From positions 248,001 through 312,000 of the forward strand of contig CALSPM010000002.1 of the NCBI GenBank assembly GCA_943788235.1: a DNA stretch of 64,000 bases. Reading direction: 5' to 3'. A model generated the notes under the pieces. That model had not been told where the DNA came from, searched no databases, and saw only the letters and a list, made by a program, of their open reading frames with translations. Below are positions 26,348 through 36,382 of the stretch, one piece after another; position 1 is the stretch's first letter, and each line of letters starts with the position of its first letter. The translations under genes were made by a program, and so were the position numbers. This stretch comes from an uncultured Cyclobacteriaceae bacterium. GTDB lineage: Bacteria; Bacteroidota; Bacteroidia; Cytophagales; Cyclobacteriaceae.

Positions 26348-27130
26348 CTATTGAGCGGTATACACCAAAGTTAATTCTTGCGGGGTATACATTTTTCTTA
26401 CTTCACTTGTGAGTTCAAATATTTTCCTTGAGACAAAATCATCAGGCATTGCCAATTCTTTACCATCAATAAACATATTCCAAGCGTTATGCGTAGGGGC
26501 TGAATAAGCAGCTTCATTTCTATCTATAATTTTTGAAAATGCCCAAAATCGATGATTTCCCTTCATGACATTCTCTGCAAATCGATCACGATAAAATTCG
26601 GTTTCAAATTGCTCGTAATCATCTCTTAATTGCTCCATAGTGGCTACCATCATTACATCACCTACCTTTATATCACCACCAGTCATGGGTGTTGCAGCAA
26701 CTAGCTCATGTATGTAAGTCCTTACTTCTTTTTTAGGAGCTTTTGCTAAAATATTTTCTATCTGTTTGTTAGAGTATTTTCCTTTGAGATTTTTTTTCAT
26801 TATTAACTTCATACTTTCATAACCTTCAGCATATCGACTAAATTCTTCATCCATTTGCTTTTTTGAAGAATATTGTTCCATGATCAGATAATCTGGATAG
26901 GTATCTGGATCATATGAATCATCTTGATTCTTTGCTATTTTCCAAATAGACCAGGCTGTCTTGTGACCCATAGCAATAGACTCTTTGTGATAAGCTTGCC
27001 AAACGCTTTCCAATTGCAGATAATCATTTTCCATACCTTCATGTAAAACAATATAGCTGGCAGACGCATATTGTGCAAAAGTGCTCATAGAAATACTTAA
27101 GCAGATAAATAATGTTAATAATCGTTTCAT
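26348..27130 (-). CDS. Secreted protein of unknown function, ABM-like
   Basis: This 260-residue exported protein has a signal peptide (MKRLLTLFICLSISMSTFAQ). The mature part is helical with charged and aromatic residues (GMENDYLQLESVWQAYHKES; HKTAWSIWKI) and a second similar half (YEQFETEFYRDRFAE; NHRFWAFSKI), compatible with two dimeric alpha-beta barrel domains. It shares layout and length with the gene at 24014-24790. No active site is recognised. It is monocistronic and bounded on its 3' side by the bidirectional hairpin. Confidence 0.65.
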   Translation of the reverse strand: MKRLLTLFICLSISMSTFAQYASASYIVLHEGMENDYLQLESVWQAYHKESIAMGHKTAWSIWKIAKNQDDSYDPDTYPDYLIMEQYSSKKQMDEEFSRYAEGYESMKLIMKKNLKGKYSNKQIENILAKAPKKEVRTYIHELVAATPMTGGDIKVGDVMMVATMEQLRDDYEQFETEFYRDRFAENVMKGNHRFWAFSKIIDRNEAAYSAPTHNAWNMFIDGKELAMPDDFVSRKIFELTSEVRKMYTPQELTLVYTAQ

Positions 27131-27345
27131 AGATTGAATTTTATAGGTTGATAAAAATGTAAAAAATGGAAGATAATTAAAACTGGAATAAAAATCAAAT
27201 TACTGGTATGGATTTGGCTAATAAAAAAACCCTCTTTAAAGCTAATGTAAGTACTTTTTGGGACAAAAAAATGTCCGTAGAAGATCCGTAGAAGATTTTT
27301 GTGGTACAAAATGTTACACCAAAACCTCCTCAAACACCTCTAATA

Positions 27346-27702
27346 TCACCTCTTTAGAGAAGAAACACTCACAAGACTATTAATCTCCTTTAAAACGGCT
27401 GTATGCATGCCAGATGTAAGCACTCCAACCCTATAATAATTCTTAGCCTTATCACTTAATTCGAATTCATCTGGAATATCTTTGATGAGTACAATCCCTT
27501 GATCGTAGAGTTCAAACTTCTTTTTTGTGCGAAAATTTCCAACATCAAATACAGTGTCCTCGGTAATATGACCCCAGCACTGTCCCATGAAATCACAGGA
27601 ATAGGGACTGGAGCAATGTGCTCCTATGGATTTCTCAGTAAGGGTCTCTCGATCAATAACGGTCTTAAGTCTTTCTATTTCCTTGGTAACATTGTTTTGA
27701 CC
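27346..27702 (-). pseudogene. Fragment of a DUF2779-family gene
   Basis: An open frame of 118 codons has no start codon before its key motif. It reads IGAHCSSPYSCDFMGQCWGH, then KKFELYDQGI and KDIPDEFELSD. This Cys-rich IGxHC..PYxC..xGxCWxH segment followed by KFELY..GI..I.DIP is, as far as I can recall, diagnostic of DUF2779 proteins, which normally exceed 450 residues. The N-terminal nuclease-like half and the C-terminal half are missing, so this is a remnant. The family assignment is by memory of the motif. Confidence 0.6.
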
Positions 27703-27749
27703 TCACTTAAAACCTAGCAGTGCTAGAGTTATTAGTCTTCCAAGAAGGA

Positions 27750-27785
27750 GGTGTGAAAATTCAAACAAGTTTAAATTTTCACACC
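27750..27785. repeat. 12-bp inverted repeat
   Basis: GGTGTGAAAATT and AATTTTCACACC are perfect inverted repeats with a 12-base spacer. They lie between the DUF2779 fragment and menE. They may be a terminator, an operator or a trace of a mobile element; no gene overlaps. Confidence 0.6.
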
Positions 27786-27856
27786 AATAAATCACATCAC
27801 GAGATAAATGACAATTTTTTTTATAGAAATATAAGAATTTTTCGTTGACTGAAAAC

Positions 27857-28916
27857 TTAAAATGGCCTTAATCTTCCAATGAGTTTCTGCGTAGCTTTCC
27901 GATCTATTTTTCCGTTTTTGGTATACATGAATTTTTTTATAATCAACGTTTTTTTTGGCTTCTCGTAAGGATGTAGTAAGGAATAATCGAAGGTGGGCAT
28001 CAATGTTCCCTCTAATAGAAGTATCACCTTTTGACCCAATACTTTATCGGGTAAGGAGGTAATGATCAAGGGTTGATCGGTCTGCTTTTTTAGGTGATGT
28101 TCTATTTTTTCAGGATGAACTTTAAACCCACCCGAATTGATGACAAAATCTTGACGACCCAACCATTTAAATGTATTTTCATCAATTAATTCGACGATAT
28201 CTTGGGTTTGTAGCCATTGATTTTTGGTGATTAAGCCTTTAATTTTAAGACAAGAGGAATCACTTTTAGAAATCTTTAAATGTCCTGTTCTTTTAAAAAA
28301 AGGGGAGCCCAAGCGCTTCACTGCGATGTGCGAAGCCGTCTCGGTCATGCCGTAGGTGGCGTATATGTGAGCAATTATTAAGGGGTCTGCTACGATTTTT
28401 TCCTCTAGTGTGGGGATCCAGTATTGCGCCGCCGATTAAGAGGTGATTAAAATCATTAAGATGACTTTTTAAATCCTTATAGAGCTTATTTAGCTGTAAG
28501 GGCACCATAGAGACAAGATCATATTTTGTATGATCTAAATCTAATATCCTTTCGGGAGCCAAGATATCGAGCTGACCTTGGTTGACATAAGCTCGTACGA
28601 TCTGCATGGCCCCACCTATGAATTGTGGATGAATACACAGCAGGAAGCGAGCGTCAGGTTTTATGGAAAAATAGGACAAGGTGGTTTTGGCGCTCTGTAT
28701 CAATTGATCTTTGCTTAAGGTTATTTTCTTGGGTGTCCCGGTTGATCCTGAGGTTTGAAATGAAAAATCAGTTCGACCTTCTTGTAAATCAGTAGCCATT
28801 TTTAGGATCCATAGCTCTTCTGAGGTCAAGGACGTATGGGAATTACTGTTAGTCAAAAATGATCTAAAATCATTTTTATGTAGTTTTAAAGAAAGGCGTT
28901 TAAAGTGAATGCGCAT
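27857..28916 (-). pseudogene. menE: o-Succinylbenzoate-CoA ligase, frameshifted as read
   Basis: This gene encodes the AMP-forming ligase that activates o-succinylbenzoate for menaquinone synthesis. The first part (from ATG 28916) contains the ATP-binding motif TSGSTGTPKK and IHPQFIGGAMQ, and the second part YATYGMTETASH, FKWLGRQDFVINSGGFK and the catalytic Lys region TKNGKIDRKATQ. The two are in different frames. The switch fits one extra base in the CCCC run (plus strand GGGG at 28412-28415); with CCC the sequence reads AILDPTLEEKIVADPLIIAH. The joined product would be about 352 residues. Sequencing error, a real knockout or slippage are all possible. Confidence 0.85.
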
Positions 28917-29125
28917 TTTTTTTTGATTGTATCTGATAAGTATCGCGCCATAAATTTAGCTAATTATCATTTCTTGTTAGTGATTGGCCAACTTATGATT
29001 TATCAGCTTCTCTGATATAGCATTGGGTTTTAAAAAAAAGTATTCACATCTTTGCATTCCCATTGAATGGGTCGGAAAATTTGGGATTTGGAAGCCATCA
29101 GGCCTTAGATATTACAAGAAAAAAA

Positions 29126-29866
29126 ATGTTGACGCAATTAAAAAAAATAACCAACACAACTTATGTATTAATGGCCTTTTTTTTGGTCATGATACTTGTC
29201 TTAGTTTATCGGAATGGATTATCAGGAACTGAAACCGGTTTAACGACACCCGTGACTTTAACGCCCAAGACAACGACGAAATTGTATAAATCATCACAGT
29301 TGACTCCTCAACAAGCTTCACCGAATCAGCAGACGTATAAGATGGAGGGATTGGTCTATTTTGAAGCCCGAGAAACAGCAAATAAGCCACTGGTGGTGGT
29401 GACTGATTTAGCAGAGATAACAGCTATAAATGCTATTTTCACCCTTGAAAGTAATGCGAAGGAGACCAATGTAACGGTAGCTGAGGGCTTGGTGAAAATC
29501 ACACAGAATAGAGATAATTACAAAGGAAACCGTACCTCTTTGAACATCAAACCGGGCCAAATTGGCCGCATAAAAGCCAATACTCGCGGGGTTATAAAAA
29601 CGGTCAATAAGGATCCTAACTTTCTAGCATGGGCCAATCAAATCTTATTCTTTCAAAATACTCCACTCACTGAAGTGGCTTCAGTGATGGAGCGGGTTTA
29701 TGGTTATCAAGTCACATTTATAGACCAAACAGCTTACCAATGTCGCCTAAGTCGCAGTTATGAAGGGCAGACTCCCAAAGAAATTGCAGCAGCGATTGCC
29801 GAGGTATTTGGTTTTGATTATCAGATAGTGGACCAAACCATTACGTTTGCAGGGTCTTGTCTATAA
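29126..29866 (+). CDS. FecR/DUF4974-type membrane-anchored protein
   Basis: I prefer ATG 29126, since a -7-like CATCTTTG near 29047 and a rare TTG at 29063 argue against the longer form. The 246-residue protein has one membrane helix (about 12-30, VLMAFFLVMILVLVYR), then a FecR-like periplasmic domain (NVTVAEGLVKITQNRD; LNIKPGQIGRI) and a C-terminal STN-like DUF4974 module (LTEVASVMERVYGYQVTFID; GFDYQIVDQTI). FecR proteins normally regulate a sigma factor encoded next door and a TonB-dependent receptor; neither is here. It ends 3 bp from the end of menB, pointing at it. Confidence 0.75.
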   Translation: MLTQLKKITNTTYVLMAFFLVMILVLVYRNGLSGTETGLTTPVTLTPKTTTKLYKSSQLTPQQASPNQQTYKMEGLVYFEARETANKPLVVVTDLAEITAINAIFTLESNAKETNVTVAEGLVKITQNRDNYKGNRTSLNIKPGQIGRIKANTRGVIKTVNKDPNFLAWANQILFFQNTPLTEVASVMERVYGYQVTFIDQTAYQCRLSRSYEGQTPKEIAAAIAEVFGFDYQIVDQTITFAGSCL

Positions 29867-29869
29867 GGA

Positions 29870-30697
29870 TCAGGGAAACTTAGGAAATTTCTTGAAATCA
29901 GGAGTTCGCTTTTCTAAAAAAGCATTTTTTCCTTCTTGCGCCTCTTCCATCATATAATACATAAGAGTTGCATCACCGGCAAATTCCATTAACCCCCTTT
30001 GACCATCGAGCTCGGCATTGAGTCCACGTTTGATCATCCGAATGGCCATGGGGCTGCGTTTCATGATAGTTTGGCACCACTGTACAGTGATGGCCTCTAA
30101 CTCTTCCAATGGCACTACTTTATTGACCATGCCCATAGTCTCTGCTTCCGCTGCCGTGTATTGTTCACAGAGAAACCAGATTTCACGTGCCTTTTTTTGA
30201 CCTACATGTCGTGCTAGGTAAGAGGATCCAAACCCACCGTCAAAGCTGCCTACCTTCGGGCCCGTCTGGCCAAATTTAGCATGGTCAGCTGCAATGGTTA
30301 AATCGCAGACTACGTGCAAGACATGTCCCCCACCGATGGCATAACCATTGACCATGGCGATGACCGGTTTGGGGATTTCACGAATTTTTTTGTGTAAATC
30401 CAGTACATTTAATCGAGGGACACCATTTTCACTGATATAACCACCGACGCCTTTGACATTTTGATCCCCACCTGAACAGAAGGCCTTATCTCCAATGCCT
30501 GTAAAGACCACTACGCCCACATCTTGTCGTTCTCGAGCGATGTCCATAGCATCCATCATCTCTATATTGGTTTCGGGTCTAAAGGCATTGTATACCTCGG
30601 GTCGATTGATGGTGATTTTAGCAATGCCATCGAAGAAATCAAACTTGATGTCTTCGTAGGTCTTGATGGAGGTCCACTCAAATGAATTGGTAGTCAT
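29870..30697 (-). CDS. menB: 1,4-dihydroxy-2-naphthoyl-CoA synthase
   Basis: This 275-residue crotonase-fold enzyme closes the naphthoquinone ring in menaquinone synthesis. Diagnostic are [18 protein letters not shown] (oxyanion loop), NGYAIGGGH, and the MenB-specific active-site segment [16 protein letters not shown], with Asp and Tyr. The C-terminus [11 protein letters not shown] is typical. Its start overlaps the end of menD by 20 bp, indicating translational coupling. It is the last gene of the menI-menF-menD-menB operon and intact. Confidence 0.95.
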   Translation of the reverse strand: MTTNSFEWTSIKTYEDIKFDFFDGIAKITINRPEVYNAFRPETNIEMMDAMDIARERQDVGVVVFTGIGDKAFCSGGDQNVKGVGGYISENGVPRLNVLDLHKKIREIPKPVIAMVNGYAIGGGHVLHVVCDLTIAADHAKFGQTGPKVGSFDGGFGSSYLARHVGQKKAREIWFLCEQYTAAEAETMGMVNKVVPLEELEAITVQWCQTIMKRSPMAIRMIKRGLNAELDGQRGLMEFAGDATLMYYMMEEAQEGKNAFLEKRTPDFKKFPKFP

Positions 30698-32351
30698 AAA
30701 TGATTTTTTTTAATGCTTGAAAAACTTGTTTATTTTTGGGATGGTGGGTCTGAATCTCCAACAATTTTCCTTTGTCAGAAGGTTCAAAAAAACGGATTAA
30801 TATTGCATTTAATTCTGATGAATTTATACATTTTTCGTAGTAAAAACCTAAGTCCAATGTGCTATGGCTTAGGTCTTTTTGATGTGGGGTTGTCAAAAAT
30901 TTATCTTTTTCTGCTGGATCCAAGGTTTCGGGACCTGGGATCAAGTCAAAGATGCCACCACCAAAATTATTAAATACGACGATTCTCATATTGGACAAAT
31001 CCTCATTATGAAAAAAAGCATTGCGGTCATAGAGGAAACTTAAATCTCCCGTGAGCAGCAGGGACAATTGATCTGAAGAGAGGGCATGACCTACTGCAGT
31101 ACCATTGCTGCCATCAATACCACTGGTGCCGCGATTGGCCCAAATCTTAGTATTAGATGGTGCTATACCCAGAAAATTGGCATATCTCAGAGGCATACTA
31201 TTGCTGAGGTGTATTTGGATATCTCTAGGTATTTTTTTCAAGACCTCTTGCATGGCTGAAAATTCGCTAAAGGGGGCTTGGTATTGGATGAGGAGTTTTG
31301 CCGTTTGGCGTTGAGCCACTTGCCAGTGATTAGTAAACACTTGGGATGACTGGCCTTTGTCGATGAGTTTATTCAATACCTGTTCTGGGTTGCCTTCTAT
31401 TACACCCAAAAGGCGCTGATAGGGGTCTTGTAGCTCAGGTTGGGGGTCGATATGCCATTGAATGGCTGTGCTTTTTCTTAAAAAAAGTTTGAGATTTTTT
31501 GAAATGATAGACTTCCCAAAGGTCAATACTAGACCAGGTGTTAAATGGCCTTGAAGAGCCTTATTATTGAGAAAAAGCTCTTGGTGCTGAATCACATTTG
31601 TCAACGCGTGTCCGTTTGAAATGATGTCTGCTATGATCGGAATGCCTTCACTGGCCAAGCGGCGCAGTTGATTTTTACAATCTTCAGATAAAGTCCCTTG
31701 TCCAATGACAATGATTTTTTTGGTAGCCTTCGCCCAGTCATGTATCAACCCCTCACAATTGGCTTGCTTTTTAGCAAGATAGCTCTTGATGATTTTGAAG
31801 TCTTGACTGAACACAAGTTTTTGATTTTTATCTGGATAAAAGGGCTCCCTGAAAGGAAAATTTAAGTGCACAGGACGCCTGGACTGGGTGGCCAAATGGA
31901 AACTCTGCGCTATTTTGGTTTGATAGGCCCAACGCGCATCTTCAAAATCAAGGGAGGTGGGCATCTGAATAAATGCCTTGACAAATGATTGAAAAACATT
32001 TTGCTGTTGGATGGTCTGCCCATCCCATTGATCAATCCACTCTGAAGGTCGATCACCACTCATAATGATCAACGGAGTTCGACTGTAATAGGCTTCTGCA
32101 ATCGCAGGACCATAGTTGAGCAAAGCCGTCCCAGAAGTACAACAAAGGACGACGGGTCTTTGGGTATGTTGCGCGATGCCCAAGGCAATGAACCCAGCGG
32201 ACCTTTCATCCACCACCACACGAGTGCGAAGGTGGGGATGCCTCGAAAAGCTAATGCTCAAAGGAGCATTGCGTGACCCTGGAGAAAATACCGCATCTCG
32301 AATGCCTAATTGATAACAAATTTCAGAAGTATCAAAATAAATTTGGTTCAT
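30678..32351 (-). CDS. menD: SEPHCHC synthase (menaquinone synthesis)
   Basis: This 557-residue thiamine diphosphate enzyme joins isochorismate and 2-oxoglutarate. Visible are GSRNAPLSI (about 25-33), [13 protein letters not shown] with the conserved Glu, [23 protein letters not shown], and the ThDP-binding motif [12 protein letters not shown] near residue 435, followed by [14 protein letters not shown]. All parts of the three-domain fold are present. Its ATG overlaps the stop of menF by 4 bp and its end overlaps menB. It is intact. Confidence 0.95.
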   Translation of the reverse strand: MNQIYFDTSEICYQLGIRDAVFSPGSRNAPLSISFSRHPHLRTRVVVDERSAGFIALGIAQHTQRPVVLCCTSGTALLNYGPAIAEAYYSRTPLIIMSGDRPSEWIDQWDGQTIQQQNVFQSFVKAFIQMPTSLDFEDARWAYQTKIAQSFHLATQSRRPVHLNFPFREPFYPDKNQKLVFSQDFKIIKSYLAKKQANCEGLIHDWAKATKKIIVIGQGTLSEDCKNQLRRLASEGIPIIADIISNGHALTNVIQHQELFLNNKALQGHLTPGLVLTFGKSIISKNLKLFLRKSTAIQWHIDPQPELQDPYQRLLGVIEGNPEQVLNKLIDKGQSSQVFTNHWQVAQRQTAKLLIQYQAPFSEFSAMQEVLKKIPRDIQIHLSNSMPLRYANFLGIAPSNTKIWANRGTSGIDGSNGTAVGHALSSDQLSLLLTGDLSFLYDRNAFFHNEDLSNMRIVVFNNFGGGIFDLIPGPETLDPAEKDKFLTTPHQKDLSHSTLDLGFYYEKCINSSELNAILIRFFEPSDKGKLLEIQTHHPKNKQVFQALKKIIYDYQFI

Positions 32352-33531
32352 GACTGAAAAACAATTCTTTTCAAGGTTTGCATTTTTAACTGGGTCTCCT
32401 CAAATTCTTTTTCGGGATTAGAATTTTCTGTAATGCCTGCACCGGCATAAAAACGCCCGGTAGTCCCCATGATTTTCATACATCGAAGATTGACAAACAG
32501 ATGTGTATAACCCAAGATGTTGATAGGCCCCAAAAAGCCCGCGTACAATTCACGATCGTATTTTTCATGTTTCTTGATGAAGTCCAGTGCAGGTTGTAAG
32601 GGCATCCCACAAACCGCCGACGTAGGATTGAGAAGCTCCAGCATAGTACTGCCGAGTTCAGGCATGTTTACCGCTTCCATGTCTACCTGATAAATGGTCT
32701 TTAGATGTGCCATACGACCTGCTTGAACTGTTTTAGGTCCATTTTCTAGATATTCTCTAAGTCTTATTTTTTTGAAGCAATCGATGATGTATCGACTGAC
32801 CATGGCCTGTTCTTCAATTTCCTTTTGCGTCCAAGCGACCTCATTCATGTTTTGATCAGCCCTTAGTTTTTGGGTGCTTGCCAAAGAAACGGTTTTGAAT
32901 TGATGGTCCTTTATTTCAAGTAAGGTTTCTGGAGTAGCTCCCAACCAGCAACCAAAATTGGGGGTAGATACCAAATAGATAAAGGCATTGGGATAGGCCT
33001 CACAAGCCATTTCAAATGCTTTCATGAGCTCAAAATCTGTAGGCAAGGCTTGATCATCAAACCGAGACAGAACGACTTTGTCAAATATACCTTTCTTAAT
33101 ACATTGAACGGCTTCAACGACATCGCTACGAAATCCGTGAGTGGAGTTTTCTATCTTTTGATGGAGAGCTCGATGGGTTTTCGCCATCGATTTTTGAAAA
33201 TCGGTAATTTCTCCATCATTCAGTTGCGGATCAAGGAGTTTTGTACACATTTTTTTTGATGCCATTTCATTATCAAATCACCTTTGATAAGCTGTGGTGC
33301 ACTGGGATGATGCTTTAAAAAAGGATTAATATAAAAGCCCGTACCGGCATCTTCTAGCTTTTGATGCTTTTGCATTTGAGGCCTTAAATCTGAAATGCCA
33401 TGTACATAAGGGTCATTGGGAAGTCGCCAAATGGCCACTGGATAGGCACTGTCCATCAAGGCACTCCAAAGCGCTGACGGCGTCTTAAAGGGTAGGGTAT
33501 TTAAATGGGTCTTAGTGGTTTGCAGAACCAT
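32348..33531 (-). pseudogene. menF: Isochorismate synthase, frameshifted as read
   Basis: This chorismate-to-isochorismate enzyme should be about 390 residues. The N-terminal part (from ATG 33531) reads SAYPVAIWRLPND and GTGFYINPF up to about GDLIMKWHQKK; the main part, in another frame, holds KVVLSR, WLGATPETLLEI, NPTSAVCGMP and FYAGAGITENSNPEKEFEET. The frames meet at an A8 run (minus strand; T8 at 33250-33257). Nine A would join them as HQKKMCTKLLD. A one-base change at the AAA at 33275-33277 is a less likely alternative. The catalytic residues themselves are intact. Confidence 0.85.
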
Positions 33532-33949
33532 CGTCCTTTTTAATTATCGCTACGGTCAGCTTACTGGTACAAACTAATTTTCCCGCTTCATTTCTAATCT
33601 CTGTTTGCCATATCTGCGTACTTCTTCCTACATGAATAGGGCTAGCCTTACCGTATACACAACCTGATTTTACCGATTTAATATGATTGGCATTGATTTC
33701 TAGACCAACTGGAAATTCAATAGATTTATCAACCAATAAAGAAGCGGCAAGGCTTCCCAAGGATTCAGAAAGGACGACCGAAGCGCCGCCATGTAACAGA
33801 CCCATAGGTTGTACAGTCCGATGATCAACGGGCATTTTTGCCAATATGAAGTCAACGCCAATCTCCATGATTTCGATGCCCAAATGTGCGACCAAGGTGT
33901 CTTTAACTGCCGCATTTAACATATCAACTGTATAGGTGGATGGAAACAT
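33512..33949 (-). CDS. DHNA-CoA thioesterase-like hot-dog protein
   Basis: A 145-residue hot-dog thioesterase starting MFPSTYTVDMLN. An upstream TTG at 33967 is unlikely since a -7 element covers it. The signature PMGLLHGGASVVLSESLGS with the catalytic Glu in helix 2 matches the PaaI/YdiI group. In this position, first gene of an operon with menF, menD and menB and overlapping menF by 20 bp, it most probably hydrolyses 1,4-dihydroxy-2-naphthoyl-CoA (MenI role). The substrate is inferred from context. All hot-dog motifs are present. Confidence 0.85.
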   Translation of the reverse strand: MFPSTYTVDMLNAAVKDTLVAHLGIEIMEIGVDFILAKMPVDHRTVQPMGLLHGGASVVLSESLGSLAASLLVDKSIEFPVGLEINANHIKSVKSGCVYGKASPIHVGRSTQIWQTEIRNEAGKLVCTSKLTVAIIKKDDGSANH

Positions 33950-33964
33950 AGGTAATTTTACTCT

Positions 33965-33972
33965 CAAAGATA
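33965..33972 (-). promoter_or_regulatory. Probable -7 element of the menaquinone operon
   Basis: On the minus strand, TATCTTTG fits TAnnTTTG and lies about 15 bp before the ATG of the thioesterase gene. No TTG is found at the normal spacing. Confidence 0.4.
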
Positions 33973-34142
33973 CAACGAGACGCTTATACTGGGTTCATTC
34001 GATCAACAATTCTCTCATTTTTTGCTTTTAGTATCATATGTGTTAACCCTTATTGAGACATTTTCATGAATGGATGGATTCATTTTTTTATAGAATTTGA
34101 TGGAAAAATTATATTTTTACTTTCTCAAATCTGTAGCTAAGT

Positions 34143-34763
34143 TTGAATAAAAAAACCATACACATCATTCGCCACGGCGAAACCGCTTACAATAAAACAG
34201 GACGCATTCAAGGACAAGGCATTGATGCTTCATTAAATGATCAAGGGCGGGCACAAGGGACCGCCTTTTTTGAAACTTATCAAACGTTGGCATTGGATAA
34301 AATTTATGTGTCGACATTAAAACGGACCAAAGAGTCGGTGATACATTTTATAAATAAAGGAATCCCCTATGAATTATTGATTGGTCTCAATGAAATCAGT
34401 TGGGGGGATCAAGAGGGGAAGTCATTTACTCCAGAAACTAAAAAAAAGCATTCTGATGTTTTGGGTAGTTGGAAAAAAGGGGATTACGATCGTGTGTCCC
34501 CAGGAGGGGAATCCCCGAATCAAGTGATGGCACGTCAGCGAGAGGCCCTCGCTTATATCATGAAACAAAGTTATGAATCTGAAATTTTGATTTGCATGCA
34601 TGGACGGGCCATGCGAATTTTGCTCTCTTGGTTGCTATATGATTCTTTGAATAAAATGGAAAGTTTTGAACATACCAACCTGTGTAGATATCAAGTCAAT
34701 TATGATGAAAATCGTTTTTCATTAGTAGCCTCTAATGATACCCACCATTTAGCAAATATCTAA
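34143..34763 (+). CDS. Histidine phosphatase family protein
   Basis: This 206-residue enzyme has the phosphoglycerate mutase-like fold: IHIIRHGETAYNKTGRIQG with the phospho-accepting His near residue 10, LKRTKESV, the acidic NEISWGDQEG, and the second catalytic His in CMHGRAMR. It could be a phosphatase of sugar phosphates or of alpha-ribazole phosphate; the sequence does not decide. The start is TTG 34143, since nothing better lies upstream and the motif needs this N-terminus. It is a single gene. Confidence 0.85.
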   Translation: MNKKTIHIIRHGETAYNKTGRIQGQGIDASLNDQGRAQGTAFFETYQTLALDKIYVSTLKRTKESVIHFINKGIPYELLIGLNEISWGDQEGKSFTPETKKKHSDVLGSWKKGDYDRVSPGGESPNQVMARQREALAYIMKQSYESEILICMHGRAMRILLSWLLYDSLNKMESFEHTNLCRYQVNYDENRFSLVASNDTHHLANI

Positions 34764-35163
34764 TAGTCAAAAACTCAATCAAGCCAAATTTTTCGAGATG
34801 AGAAGGGGAGTAAGAGTTGAACTATTTTCTTAAAGGATAAGTCACTTTATTAACACCTTTTGATCGGTTTGGTGAAGTCAAAGCTGGGCAGTTCCGGATA
34901 ATAAAACTCACTCCAACGAAAAATTCTAGTTTAAGATGATCTACTTAAATTTAATTATCTGATATCTAATAGGTTATGCTGGTTTTAAATAAACCCCAAA
35001 GATAATTTGGTTTCAAAATAATGTATTTATAACTATCTATTAATGAGTATTTTAATATAATTTGAATAAAGTAATAATTTTAACTATTATTGTATCTGAT
35101 TTAGAGACATAAAATCATAATAAATATGCATTTTTTACTTTAAACATAAAACCACTCAGACGG
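34764..35163. other. Intergenic stretch with nothing recognised
   Basis: About 400 bp of AT-rich DNA between two rightward genes. It has no supportable reading frame. A TACTTTAA close to 35140 could be a -7 element for the next gene. Confidence 0.5.
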
Positions 35164-36297
35164 ATGAAAAATTTATTAATTATTACTTGTATACTTTTTG
35201 GATTGACTTCTCATGCCCAGTGGATTGCCAAAACATCTTGTTCAAAAAAGGCAGCCATAATCGCTAATGAAGCACTCGAATCTCGATTAAATGTGGAGCC
35301 TTTAATTGCTTTGGGTCAGGCCAAAGCTGCCCTAACTTTGGACCCAGATTGTGGATGTGCAAAAATCATCATTGCGGGACTTGCGAGTGCTAATAAAGAT
35401 TGGGGATCTAGAAAAGAAAAATTAGCCAGCATAGATCGTGCGAGTTTATCCGATGAGGAAAAAGCTTGGTATGATATTCTAACGGCCAGTGAGGGTCAAG
35501 TAAAAGAAAAGTTTAACGCAGCTCTGGCTACCTATCCCAACAGTCCGATGTTCAATTACTTTTCAGTAGGAGAAGATGTAAATGCCAGTATAGCTTTTGC
35601 AGAAAAATTTCCTGACCATGCTTCAGCGGCCCTCAATTCAATTGCCTATGGCTATGGTCGCGGCGAAGACGTAGCAGCTGACTATGCAAAAGCTATGGAG
35701 AGCGGACAAAAATCGATTGCCCTGCACGATGGACCTAACATTTATGATACCATGGCTGAGATAGAGTTTGATTTAGGTAACTATAAAAACGCGCTAGACA
35801 ATCAGCTCAAGGCGGTAGATTTTGCTCAAGGCGGGGGTTCACCTTATTGGGTAGGTGCACAGAAGTACTGGCATTACAACAATAAAGAGGAAATCGTTAG
35901 CACATTGATTGAAATGCAAAATAAACTTCAAGTAGCCATTACTGAAGGTGATCAAGAAACTGCATTATCACTCATGGATGCCAATAATCCCATGTACACA
36001 GGGGATTCAAATCTAGAAGGCTTCTACAAATTTGATGCAGCCAAGATAACGGATGGAGATAACGTAAGGTGGAGTGCCTTAGAGTTATACGATTTTCACA
36101 GTCAATTTTCTCCCGACATGAGTACGGCTGTTTTGTCTTTTTATGCCAAAGGTGGATATTCGGTAGACGGTGGTGAAGAAGTTGCGTACAGAACCCGTGC
36201 TTCTAGCGTCTGGACTCGAACCGATGAAGGTTGGAAGGTTATTCATGGTAACTGGGCACCCCAAAGGGGGATGATGGGAATCCCCGTGGCTGATTAA
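35164..36297 (+). CDS. Secreted TPR protein with SnoaL-like C-terminal domain
   Basis: This 377-residue exported protein has a signal peptide (LLIITCILFGLTSHAQ). Residues about 25-245 are helical repeats of the TPR/Sel1 kind (ALGQAKAALTLDPDCGCAK; IYDTMAEIEFDLGNYKNALD). A C-terminal domain (about 255-377) has the SnoaL/DUF4440-like ending RTRASSVWTRTDEGWKVIHG. The combination occurs in Bacteroidota proteins of unknown role. It stands alone and is followed by a terminator about 90 bp downstream. Confidence 0.75.
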   Translation: MKNLLIITCILFGLTSHAQWIAKTSCSKKAAIIANEALESRLNVEPLIALGQAKAALTLDPDCGCAKIIIAGLASANKDWGSRKEKLASIDRASLSDEEKAWYDILTASEGQVKEKFNAALATYPNSPMFNYFSVGEDVNASIAFAEKFPDHASAALNSIAYGYGRGEDVAADYAKAMESGQKSIALHDGPNIYDTMAEIEFDLGNYKNALDNQLKAVDFAQGGGSPYWVGAQKYWHYNNKEEIVSTLIEMQNKLQVAITEGDQETALSLMDANNPMYTGDSNLEGFYKFDAAKITDGDNVRWSALELYDFHSQFSPDMSTAVLSFYAKGGYSVDGGEEVAYRTRASSVWTRTDEGWKVIHGNWAPQRGMMGIPVAD

Positions 36298-36382
36298 TGT
36301 GAGAAGTTTTATACACCCTTCCAACCATTATTAACATTTGGGTGTTCTTAATTCAACGGCATAAGCCAATTTTTATGAAGAA

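Noticed and set aside
27127-27333. 68-codon leftward frame upstream of the secreted protein gene
   Set aside because: Overlaps the gene's upstream region, is extremely hydrophobic/aromatic and lacks support.
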